NCBI GenBank assembly: GCA_036937835.1
Contig: CM072875.1
Coordinates: 17,825,501-17,889,500, forward strand
DNA length: 64,000 nt
Source of the DNA: Pampus argenteus
Lineage: Eukaryota > Chordata > Actinopteri > Scombriformes > Stromateidae
Direction of reading: 5' to 3'
The notes beneath the pieces were generated by a model. It was not told where the DNA came from. It made no database searches and saw only the letters and a program-made list of their open reading frames with translations. Positions 1 through 12,200 of this stretch are shown here, piece after piece; positions within the stretch are counted from its first letter, which is position 1, and each line of letters begins with the position of its first letter. The translations under genes and the position numbers were made by a program.

Positions 1-3000
1 GAGAGCAGTAGGGAGAAAAGGTATTTCCATTATGTTCCAGCGGAGGCAGCTTAAATTCCTCTTTGTTCTGTCTATTGATTCTAGTGTACTCTAACTCTGT
101 GTGCCAAGCCACCGGCCACCCACCAGCTGTCCTTGCGATGTCAGGGATGTGAATAGGAGTTTGATAAAGCCACAGATGGCATGCTGCTCCCTTCCTTCCA
201 TAAGTGCAATACCTGATGTGTTGCCACATAAACGGAGTCGATACACTTTCTACCGCTGGAGCTGAAAAATTGATTAGTATGGAGACGGGGCGGAAGGTTC
301 CCTATACATGTAGGCGAGTCAGTGTTGCACATATGTATTTAATGCATACAAGCACATGAGATGCACTCTTGCATCCTGTTTTCCAAGGAACACGTGTCTA
401 ATACACATCTAATAAAAGTTGAATCACTTTTTTTTTTTCTGCAGAAAAGTACCGGTAATCAGTTTTTATTTACTTTTATTTTAATTAGTATACATTAAAA
501 TTTATTACACACTCATCGGTCATATTAAAAAGCTGAATTTTGGTGACTGTTTCCCTTGTAGAGCTTCTTTGCACTTCTTCCCCTTTTTTAATGTCAGCTT
601 GCTATGTCTCAAACAGGAAGAATCAAGAAACTGATATGCACATATTCAGGTTGTTATTAAGTAAGATTCACTTTAAGGCTTCTATAACCTACAATTTTCA
701 TTCATTTATAGTGACCAAGCTTATGAACCTGCAAACATCTTCCAAATGTCGGACCACTTGCAACAAAACTTTCTAAACAGACAGACAAGTAAATAAATAA
801 TTAAATAACGTTTATTGTCATGCAGCCGACAGCTTTCGCTCTAAGAGATGGAAGGTAGATGAGGTCTTTATGGAAACTGAAACTCTCCATTATGGATCCA
901 CATACCTTTTTGTTCCAGTGAGAGTTGAGCCGACGGCTGAAGCTCCTTCAGTAACCGGTGACAACTTATTGTTATAAACATCGACGTATACTTGTGTAAG
1001 AAGGAGGACGTGCAACTGTTAACTTAGATTCTGAGGTGTGAAACATCATGATTTCAATAGAAGCTGCTCTTTATTTATATCCACTTATGTGAAAACAGCC
1101 GGGATCATATATGCATGGAAGTAGTATTATTGACATTGTTTGACAGATTTTATTTTCAGTTGCTGCGCTCCACCGAGTGCTCCCGACACATCGCTGAGCC
1201 TCTTCTTTCCTAGATACTGAATACCCCTTGTCTTATGTTGATGTAACTTTCTGTAGGTGCCACCAGTGCTGACAGTGGCAGAACACGAGGACTTCTCATG
1301 TCTAAAAATGTCCTCCTGATACCCCCCCTCCCCCCACAAACCCCCTCCTGAGTCTTAGAAGTAAAAGGTAGAAAGGACAAAGCGCTGCTGTGACACAGAA
1401 CATAACTAGAGAAGAAAATCCTCAGGTCTTTTCCTTTTTCGCACTGAATTCTGACCCCTGAATAAAGCCTCATGCTGCACAGAATCGTAACAAATAAACA
1501 CACAAACGCATTTTTAAATTTGTTCCACCGATGCCATATGCAAGTTTTAAATGTCATGCATTTTTTTTTTTTCTATTTATGATCGTATTAGGAAATATAT
1601 CCATACGTGTGTTCAATAAAAGTGTGCATGCTGTGGCTGCCACCTGTACTTTCTCTGTCACTAAATCCGGTGTCGGATAAAAGAAAGCTGCATCAAATAT
1701 TCCCGCTCCTGTACTCTCACGGCAGGCTGTGTAGAGGAATTACGGCGGTCATTCAGTAGCTAAGATTGTCAATGTTGGCAGAGCGTTGCAACTGCTCTCT
1801 ACTCAGTTCTTCATCATCATGCTTTTTGGGCCATAATCTTTATTTAATAGCAACTTGGGTTTAACCTGAAAAACTTATTTTTATTTTTATTTTTTGCTAT
1901 ATACAACCCAAAGCCAGGAGCAAGTGTCATAAAACACCAAGTTTATTGCACCAACATGTCATAAACGTAATTGTCTTTCGCACGAACGCCGTCGGGTTTC
2001 CATTTCTTCAGGGGGACATTACATTGACTTACATTCATTTCCTGGAAACGTTAACCATCACCAGCATATTTCTAACCCTAACCTTAACATAACCCTATAC
2101 TTACCTTAACTTTAAACCAAGTCTTCAACCTAAAACCAAAGATTTATGTTAAGGGGGTTTCTTTTTTGTCCCCACAACATGACTGTCTAAAAGTCTCCAC
2201 AGTGTGAGGAATACACACACACACACACACACACACGCTCTGGCCCATAAACACTGCTCTAAAACTTCCTCGACTGTCTCCACTAATAGTCTCAAGTGTG
2301 CCACTTCAGATTCTGCAGAGTCAGTTTAGGGAGTTGAACCTTGAACAAAACAATTAAATCACCGAAGGAGATACAACTGAAATCCTGCATGGATATGTTG
2401 TTTGCGATTTGGAGTAAAAAGTTGCCTATTTGTTTGATTCACGTTTGACACCGAGCTTTGAAACGGCAATTGACCATCAGCTATGCACCATCAGTGACAA
2501 CCGGGGCGGATTTACAACTTGAAATTCTTACTTATATTTAAAGCAATGTCTGCAGTCCTTAAAAAAAAAACTCACTTCTGTCTGGTGACCATCGACTTTG
2601 CTCGCTGTGGAAGATTTCGTCAGCTGTAGCTAGTTACCTAATTAAGCTCCATGAGTTGGTTGAAAATGCCGTCTCCAGCTGACTCATTCCTGCATCCAGC
2701 TGACTTGTTTTGAAACCCTGTAAAATTGTCTTAAATATTAACTTCATAACTACATTCACTATATTGTGCTTAGAGGCTGAGGGTAAAGCTGCATGTCCTA
2801 AAAAAAAAATTAACATCTAAACCAGTTGTTGCTACAAGATATTAAAATAAAGAAATGGCATGTTCTCGTATTACAGTGCAGAACTACTTGAAATGTTTTA
2901 CTCTTTATCGCACTACATTTTCTACATTTATCTGGAAGTTGTTTTGAAAATATGATTTGTGAGATGAAATCATGCAGCAATATGTAAAGAGCGAGCTTTA

Positions 3001-5991
3001 CTTCAACCAGTTACAATATTAACTTCTCACAGGTTCATGCATCATTATCATGATATTTATGAGTGATTTTCCAATAATGATAAGTAAGTAATTAGTTAAA
3101 TTACCTAACTACATATTTTGTATTTTTATTATTGTAAACTATAGTTTTTAAGTAGTTTCTCCGACACCGGTCATAATATAACAAATCTATGCAAAATTGC
3201 ATATTATGTATAATGCACTGTGTTCCAGTACATCAGACAAATGTCTTCACATATATAAATCAAAAACTTATAATTAATGTTGGCGACACTATGTTGTATT
3301 TATGATTCGCTTTCTTTGGAAGTTGTTCCACTTTTATTTTGAAATCAGGAATTTTAATGGAGTATTATTATGGTGTGGCACATTTGTAATTTAGATGAGA
3401 GCAGATTAAAAAAAACTGATTAATCTCTTTAGATTTTGGTTTTGGAGTGAATGACAAAAAAAGAAACCACCATCCAAGCTTTTTATTGTTTTTATGGACT
3501 ATCACTCATACCTATGAGATAAATAATGTGCCCTCCACTTCATGTGTAGAAATCAAAGTTTGACAGTTACGTCTAGTTACCAACACTAAGCTACGATTGG
3601 ACAATAACCGTTCGGGGGCAGAGTTTAGAGAACAATCAACTCTTCAGAGAAATTTGAGCTTTTGTTTTGCTTTCAAAGAAGCTACGATTATCAATGCTGA
3701 ACTAACATCCTCTTCACTTACTATTTATTCCACGTTGTATTAACCCGTTTCAGTTATCTCATCTTAGTTCCCAAATGTTGCTTTGGGTCTCGTGTCAGAA
3801 AAAGGCATTCGCTACTCTTTTCATCGACAGTGTCATTTAATGAGAGGCACTTACAGTAGACTCTAACACAATTAGGTGTTTCATGACAACCACGGGAGGA
3901 AAATTAATCTCTCAAATGAAATTGGTCTCAGTGCTCAATATGTCACCCAGTGGGATACGACTTCATTTCTATTCATTGACCCTCCATGAATTAAAGCTCA
4001 TTTCCTGAACATGTCGCTTGACGACGTCTTCCACAGCAGGGCGCGGGCTTTCGACCGGAGCAGCTCAGAAAAACTTTCCCTCTTCCCATTTGATTCGCGG
4101 ATTAGATTTGATTAAAGATTTGAGCTGGACAACCTCTGTGACAGTCATGCAATCTCCTTTTTTTTTTTTTTTTTTTTTCCCCCAGAGTCTTCTTATTAAA
4201 TTTACATAAAGCTGATCAGATTCTGGCTTGAGATTTTTCCCGATTCTCCCACGTTTCATAACCACAACAAGGATGCGATACATTACAGTAGAGAAAACAA
4301 CCATAGTTATCAAACCAGGAAGTTATTTGTTGACTGATATATTGTTTCCAGCAACTGTTGCTTCAGTGAGTAGGTCAACGATTGATTGGCATCGATACTG
4401 TAGCGTTCAAAAATCCTTTTTAAAATGACATTCAGCTATTGTCATTGGCTTGTACCTATCTACAGACAATACAGTGTTGCACTCTACACAGCTCGTCTCA
4501 AATGTCATGTTACTACTTAATAAAATTACTACTATTCAACAACAAGACAAAGACATGTTTTTTTCTTTTTTTCCCTTTGGTGGAAGTGTATTGTGTAAGT
4601 GTGTATGTAAACATAGTTTTTGACAACAGCTCTCAAATGACAATGTGATCTCCTGGGAATGGCGTATAAATAGCAACTCGTGTGTCGAGTCTGCGCATTT
4701 TAAGCTTTTCGCGCATTATTCAATCCTGTTGGTCAAGTTTAGGCATTAAAAACTGCTTGGTTAGGAAAAGGTCATAGTTCAGGGTTAATTTCCCAGTTTA
4801 AAATGTAACTTTTTTTTTTTTTTTTACGAACTATCTATCCATCCGCACCTCTTTTTCGTAATAAGCCCAAATCACCTTATAAAATAAAAGAAAGACATTA
4901 TATTGATGTCATATAAAAAAACGCTGACTGAATTAACGGCCTTAAACGGGTGTGAAATGACACACGAAAAGCAAAAAAGTGCATTGTGATAACACACAAA
5001 GTGACTTAAGACATTGGTGTGTTATTCATACGCCATTAGGTGAAATCAGGCTGCAAATGAAGAGAACCATGTGCCACACAAGCAAACAAATAATACAACC
5101 AAACTCCTTATGCGCTCATAAGTCCACATCTAGGACAGGTCGGCAGCAATAGAAAACAAGTAATACATCTTTTTTTTGTTCTGCGTAGTCATGAAAATAT
5201 CTGTTTTTATACAAAAATTAAATACAGTTACTGTATGGTCCAACTTCTTCTCTTTTTTTTTTTTTTTTTTCCCCGCACACAGGTGAGCTTAAGCAAGACT
5301 GCAAAGCCTCTGGAAAAAGAGAAAAGAAAAAGTAATAGATTGGTACTTGTCAAGGGGCTTGATAATAATACAAGTGCAGCATTTGGCAAAACAACAGACA
5401 CCCTTCAGCAAAGTAAAATCACCAAAGTCACCAAAGCACAGGGAGGAGAAAGTAGTCGGGGAAGAAAAGGGAAGAGTGGAGGAAAAGGGAGGAAGGAGAG
5501 AAGAACAAGTAAGGAAGGAGGCAGTGAGGCAAGATGTTTTTAAAATGTCCCGTCCACATTATTATTATTATTGTTATTGTTATTATTTTTTAATAATGTC
5601 ATGTGTCTCAGAATGTGTGTAGCTCTAGAAAGCTCTGTGTGGAGTCTCCAGTCTCCTTTTTAATGAAGCATCAGCCAATGACATAATCACAAAGCGAGGG
5701 CTCCGACTGTTTCCTCTGAGATTATAAGACAGCAGTGACTTCACCGAGCCTTTCATAAATCCATCTACTATTCAGTATATCAGATCAGTGCACAACCTGT
5801 TGCACTAATAACACTGACGCCCACCACCGCGGCCTTGGATATACAAAAGAGTTGCTTATATTGTATGCTGAGCACATTGTCCACACGTCCTTTGTCCTTC
5901 ATGTCCTTCATGTCCTTAAGGTTGAGGAGTCATTCTCAACGTATGTGGTTTTAGGGTTTTGGTTGAGGATGGGAGACCAGGTTCGGGTCTC
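1..5991. other. 3' flank and 3' UTR of ntng1; no other gene seen
   Basis: No open frame here has a recognisable domain. The part just below 5991 must hold the ntng1 3' UTR. ATTAAA-type signals occur on the minus strand at 5659..5664 and 5589..5594, but I cannot fix the cleavage site. The rest is AT-rich DNA with T tracts (about 4158..4179 and 5251..5270), a teleost repeat at 2011..2236, and an (ATT)n-like stretch at about 5559..5588. A frame at 5235..5543 on the plus strand is low-complexity Lys/Arg/Gly and looks non-coding. Confidence 0.6.
2011..2236. repeat. Teleost dispersed repeat with TAACCC-like stretch and (CA)n
   Basis: Order: GACATTACATTGACTTACAT, then CTAACCCTAACCTTAAC-type degenerate units (about 2071..2112), then AAACCAAGTCTTCAACCTAA, then GTCCCCACAA and a pure (CA)n run at 2213..2236. 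This order matches a dispersed repeat I know from many fish genomes. The TAACCC part is too degenerate and short to be a telomere. Confidence 0.55.
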
Positions 5992-6230
5992 TCAGCAAAG
6001 AGAAACGATCAATAGCAGGAGCACCATGAGGGAAAGAGCGAGCTGGCGACTGATCAGGGGATGATGGAAGGAGGCCTGTCCAGACAATTGGTCATCACAC
6101 TCCCCGGGGCCCTGGCAGCGAGCTCTCTCGCACAGGACGCCCGTGAAGCCAGGGGAACAATGGCACCGCTGATGGTGGTGGCACGTGCCACCGTTCTGAC
6201 AGCGCAGCATCGCGTTGTCACACACCCGAG
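5992..6230 (-). CDS. ntng1: ntng1 last coding exon: EGF-like domain and GPI-anchor signal
   Basis: The acceptor CTCCGCAG lies just before 6230; the stop is TGA at 5992..5994. Two bases complete Pro, then 78 residues follow, beginning RVCDNAMLRCQNGGTC. Six cysteines in EGF spacing (VC, RC, TC, RC, HC, LC) with CQNGGTC and GFTGVLCE define the last EGF-like domain, equivalent to NVCDNELLHCQNGGTC in mammals. After a polar stretch (CDDQLSGQASF) the protein ends in a hydrophobic run, LALSLMVLLLLIVSLC, with no cytoplasmic tail. This is the expected signal for GPI attachment, with the omega residue probably in the SGQAS segment (inferred). A reading beginning with GTG at 6225 is internal to the exon and is not a translation start. 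Confidence 0.95.
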
Positions 6231-9200
6231 CTGCGGAGACAAAGCAAAAAGGGCAGGGGGAGACAGGAAGGGGTGATTAATAGATCACTCAGTGATAGGG
6301 CTGCAGAGAACATCAACAGGCAGGTTCACAGGGCACAAGCTGCCTCTTCTTGTCCTGTCTGTATCGCTCTGTGTCCTTAGAGCACAGTTGACACATTAGG
6401 GAGGGTGAAGCCAAGGACTTTTGTGGAGAAGTCCAGAGAGGAATAACAGAGATAAGCAAGGCTGCATATTGCATGAATACTAGCATTCAGCCTTTGAAAA
6501 AAAAACACAAAAAAAACCTTTCCATGAATGATTGTTTGTGACAAAAGGACACATCCAGACATTTTATGGATTTATGGATATTTTTAGGAACACTGCAGGG
6601 ACTTCAGAGCAATAATCCTGGCAAAACAAAAGAGCAAACAAAACCATGGCAGTGATGAGGTGAAATTAATGATTAGTGAATCAAAGGATGCCAGAGTATT
6701 GTGAAACAGCCCCTCTGTGTAAGGACAGTAGAATTAAAAAATTTCTCTCTGGCACAATGACACTCAGAACAGACAGAGGAGAGAACACGGGATAGATACC
6801 TGGCCTCCCCCGTATCCCCACCGCTGCCTTTGATATGCAAATAGCCATTTTCCGAGTAATTCATCAATTGCTGTTATTTTCTTCTCCGCGGTTAACCATA
6901 ACACAAACAATACGACGCTGTCAGAAGAAAAGGATGTCATAGTAAGAGCTGCATTGTTCCGGTGGCTACCAAACATTCCTTTGTTTTGATATACCCTAGA
7001 CTGATTAGGAGTACATAAGCTAATATTCACATTTCCAGACAAAAAACTCATGACTCAATTATGCCAAGACGCCTCTCCGCTGGCAGAGGTGAAATCCTGG
7101 AAGAGGTAATATTTGCCAAGAGATTTCAGTGTAATTGGATATCTCTCCCTGCATAAATAGTAATCACATTTTTTTTTTTTTTTTTTTTGGTTTTCAGTAA
7201 TGTGACTCATGCATCAGAATAAACTCAACAAGCATTGCGTCTGCCAAAACTGATTAAAAAGGCATCGGTATTGCATTTAAATTAATAATATACCCCATCC
7301 TCCTCACCCACGCGCACACATACCTCTACTGGCATGTGTTTTAAATAGAAATGCCACCTGTGGATACAGAGCTTTATCATCAATATGGAATTTGTATTAA
7401 TTTTGATGATGAAGTGTTGCTCTCTTGGTAGACTTTCCTTGCTGCTTCTATCTCACTGAGTGATATAAAAAGGAGGAGGTATGGAGTGACAGCTCGTTGC
7501 TTGTTTTTATGCTAAACAGAAAGATCAATGGTGATAGTATTATAAAAGTAAAGACTCATTCCAGTGAGTCAAACCCCTTACTTAAAATGCAGCAGGTCTC
7601 GTGGCTGCGTTGGATGATAGATTCCTCCCTGTATGATTGTTGAACACCGGAGCTGGAGATAATGAGTCTGGCAACAAGCGGCTGCTCCTTTATTCAGAGA
7701 CTGACACCAAAACCTGACATTTACCATTGATATTTTAGATAGATTAAAATTGTTCTGCGATGAAAGCTCTTCGAATCAATGCTAAGCATATGATCACGGG
7801 GCTTTTGTTTGGACTAAACACGGGGAAAAAAACTGATAACAGACACCAAATGTGCAAATCATATGAATGATTTCATGAGTAAGCTGTTTGTTTGCATTCA
7901 TTTTCCTATAAAGGGCAAATCAGTACTGAACAAGAAAAATAATTATGGTGGCGATGCATTGAAGTGTAATCAACTGATTTTTTTTTTATTATTATTTTTA
8001 GTACTGCAGCTGTGAAAGGAGTTGGATTAGGGTGACTATATTATTATTGGGAGTATTAGAGGCGGATCCTTTCTTTCCCTTAAAAAAACATGCCGTGAAG
8101 TCCAACATGTTCTGTGCTGATATTTTGCAGAAAAGCACAATATTTGGCAACTTCCTGGTGATGTTACGTAAGGATGTAATGATAATACTAATCAAGCCTA
8201 ATCATAACCCAAGCCTTTAGATCCAATAGACCTTTATCATGGAAGGACAGGGACAACAACTGAGCACTTGAGCTTTTCCAGCAATAAAAAAACTCATCCT
8301 TACTGCTGTGAAAATGGTCTATGATACACCTGAACCTGACGTAAATCTGTCTCACACCAAGTCAGTGTTCGTCCAAGTCATGTCTGACAAAATTACAGCC
8401 TTACTAGTGCAGAGGGTTAATGTTAGCCACGGAAAACAGAAACCCCGCTGCTGCCTTGTCCTCAGTGGATTCAAGCATTAAGCACATCGGCCTCCTGGCT
8501 ACACCCCCAAACAGTAATGTCAAAACATGTTTGTCATTTTACAGCTAATGGAAAACACCTGCTCTGTGTGATTTGGTAAAGATTTCTATGGGATCAACTG
8601 GAGTCTCTACTGTGTAGTCTGCACATTAACTTTGTTGCCTGTGGCTGAAGGATAATCTGCGTGTCCTCCAGCAGACCCACAGGACCATTGTCTTTCTAAA
8701 AGCTTCTGCAACCCAATTAGTTTGCTTATGCAGAAGCTTAAGCCTGTGGTGTCTTTGCGGAGCCACAGGCCCTGCTCTCATGACAACATACAGCGTAAAA
8801 TAAACCAATTGTTCTGTGTCACACGGAAAAACTAATCTCACACAGACACTGGATATATGTGGAATAGCAAAAGCTTTGGCCTCTTCAGTTATCTATTATG
8901 AATAATGTGAACATGATTGTGTAACATAACACTATGCATGGTGTAAAAAAACTGATGCACCTATAACTATATCTCATATACATGCAAACCTTTTCTTTTA
9001 ATTGTAAATGTGAAATCGAAAATAAATTAGAACTGGACTTGGTTATTTGTCTTTGAAGACGTTTCACCTCTCATCCAAGAGGCTTCATCAGTTCATGAGG
9101 CTTATACCAACTAGCCTACGCCTATGCTCCACTATGGAAGGCCATAGAGTGGAAAGAATCATAGGAAAAGCACAAAACCAACTCCTCAATGAGAAGACGC

Positions 9201-12200
9201 ATGAACTGATGAAGCCTCTTGGATGAGAGGTGAAACGTCTTCAAAGACAAATAACCAAGTCCAGTTGCGTTCGATTTAATTTTCTTTGAGATAACCATGA
9301 CCTGGATGAATGAGAATATTCACAGGCTTATTGCACTTAAATTAAAATTGAGAATTAAAATGAGAAATAGTATCCTCTTGTTAGATCAAGCCCCATAAAA
9401 ACACTGGATCCTACATTTACCATACGATTTCCACATCACATGCCATAAAACCTGACTTGTAGAAGTTATTCTGCCTTTATTTGTTTGTTATTTAGAACTA
9501 TTGCGATGAAATATGTTGCCCTGTTTGACATCACTCCCTCTCATCCCTGTGCTGGCACCAAGTGAGAACACAGCAATTCCAGTCTTGGCTAAGCACCAGC
9601 ATACTCTCTCTGGGACATATGTGCACCTCACACTTTTGTCAGATGTGTGACATTTTAGCAGTATAACTGTTATGACAGATCCATCCTTGAGCCACAGTGC
9701 TGCACGAAGCAACATGGAGGAAACTCACCAGAGCAACAACACTATAGGAGGTGCAAATATATGAATTACACTACTGATTGAGTTACTGTCAGTTAGGACA
9801 CATTTCATGTACTGTACTGCAGTACTGGGCGTGTTGTTCCTCTCATCTCTGCGAACTCTTCATGTCCTCACAAACTCTGCAACTGACGCCTCTGAGATAC
9901 AGAAAATCACAGCACGTTGAAAGTTCGATGTCCTGGAGTTTTTTTTTTTTTAGATCTAGTATTAAAGATCATTTATTTTTTTTTACAGGAAATACCCTAC
10001 AGAAACAGCAGTACCTCCTTTTAATTACATACAGGAGAAAAAAAAAATCCCTCATATTTTTAGCGATTCATTTAATATTTTTAAAAGCCCTTTTATTATT
10101 ATTATAGATCCACCAGTGCAATTAACTTTAACTGAAGTTTTTCAGATACAGGATCTGCTAATTATATACTCTGAGACAGAATAGTGTTGCTTCAATTACA
10201 TTGGATCAATATCTTTTGCCATGATGTCAGGGTAAGCTGAAACCTGCATTCAGCCATGCCTCCTGTTATCATATTAACATGAAGCCGTTATCATTAGTCA
10301 TGACTTGAGGCTTTGAAGTTCAATATAAATTGTCAGCTGCATAGTAGCACTTGATAGCTGTAGTTATACTACTGCATCCAAAGACAGGGGAAAAAAACAA
10401 CCCTATTTTCTCTTTTACTATAATACACACAGTCTATTTTAGCAAACACTTGTCAAATCAGATTTGGAAGATTACAAATTTGATCCATATCGATCTCTCA
10501 TCTGTGTGATAAGTGTGCAGCTACAGCCAGATGGCGATTAGCTTAGCTTCACATAAGGACTGGAAGTAGTGGGAAATGGCTAAATAAAAAAAATAAAAAA
10601 ATATTGGAGCTAGTACCTAAGTCATAGCACTAAAGCTGAAATAAAGAGTCAATTGATTGCGATTGATTGACAGAAAATGAATAACTGTTTTGACAATCAA
10701 CCAATTGTTCATGTACTCAAAACATTATTTTTTGTCTTCTGGCTGTGAGAGAATTAGTGCAGATGTGACTCAGCACTTACTACACATATCTGGGCCTGAG
10801 GATTAGCTGGAGATAGCTTGAGATCAATCTACATAAAACTCCCCGGAGCCTCTTCTGTCTTTTTCTTTTCTCTCTTTTTTTCTCAATCCCTTTTTTTTTC
10901 TTGTGAACATGGCAGAAAGGGTGCACCCCCAGAGAGCATTCTGGGTAATTAAAAAGAGGGCATGATCAAAGAGGTTAGAAAGCTGTGGACTCGGTGCTCA
11001 TGAGCCGTGTGGTCCGTTCCCCACAGTATTCTCACAACAAAAGGTCTGCATTGTAGGGACCAGAGAGTGTGTGTTGTGTGCATGCAGGATGAAATCATCT
11101 GGGCTTTGATAAAACAACGGACTGCATACTACTATCTGCATGTTCTGTACTTTTGTTAAATTGCCAATCAATAAGCAATTAATTCTTTCTATGTACTGTC
11201 AATGTCATGCTGAAGTGACAAAGCCTATGAGCCTACCTTGGTTACGATTTGCAACACCAAGAGATGAAGCATTTGCTCGATCTGTGTGAAAATGGGAAAA
11301 GTTATATATTACAGTGGGTTGTCATATAATTCATGCTGCTATGTCGCTAAAGCACAGGGACCGCATGCATTAATTCTTAGTTTCTACAATAATCATTTGT
11401 CAATTTGCCTCAAAAATATTGTAAAAAAAAAAAAAAAAAAAGATTTCAGTGTGTTTGGAGGGAAAATAATGGGCTAATGTAGAATAGTGTGCATGCAGAT
11501 TAAAGGGATGTAGAGACATGTACATATGGTGAATGCTTTTGTTATTCAGTGGAAGGAGTCACCTTCAGGCATCAACATGCGAAGGGATGCATGGTGGGAA
11601 CCACGTCTTCATAAAATATCATTTCTTTTCTCTGGCTTAGAGCAAAAATCTATGTGTGCGCTTAGAGCAAATATTCTAGGGGGGATGGGAGAAAAGAACT
11701 GTAGTGCCTGTTCTTGCTAATACACCAAGCACAAATGCGCAGTACTCTACTATAGTATTTTATGCACTATAGGAAACCATTTGATCTGAAACCATGCTAG
11801 TGTTTTTAACTTTCCGGCTTCTTAACTACAAATGGTGTATACCTAATAGCAGCGGTGACAATTTTGCAAACCACACTGCACATTTTTCAGTGTTTTCCAC
11901 TCATTTGCGTACAATGTATAAATCAAAAAGAAGACTCTTGTACCCCATGTAAATACTAAAATGAGTCGTGTAATCCAACGCAATGCACTCCTTTGTCAGG
12001 AAGTAAGAAATTAATGTGTACTCAATTTTCGTGGTAGATGGAAACGAACGACTCACAAGGAGGCAGGAAAAATACACATCCTTAAAATATGAAACAGAAC
12101 ATCATGGTTTGCAAAATTGTTGGCAGTAAAGTAAAAATTGACTAAAACATGCAACATTAGATATTAAAATCTTATTTTTTCCTCTTAAAACTAGATATTT

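Noticed and set aside
2060..2112. Interstitial telomere array
   Set aside because: Units are degenerate and few, and they sit inside a known type of teleost dispersed repeat.
5235..5543. Lys/Arg/Gly-rich plus-strand frame after a poly-T tract and a CACAG
   Set aside because: The T tract plus CAG imitates an acceptor, but the frame is low-complexity, matches no family I know, and lies just downstream of the ntng1 stop where 3' UTR is expected.
6223..6225. GTG as a start codon for a small protein
   Set aside because: It lies inside the last ntng1 exon, seven bases after the acceptor AG; the codon is Val of the EGF domain.
6960..6985. Possible CECFGHS-type laminin-EGF 2 exon start on the minus strand
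   Set aside because: Only a partial match with the spacing wrong by one base and no continuing cysteine pattern.
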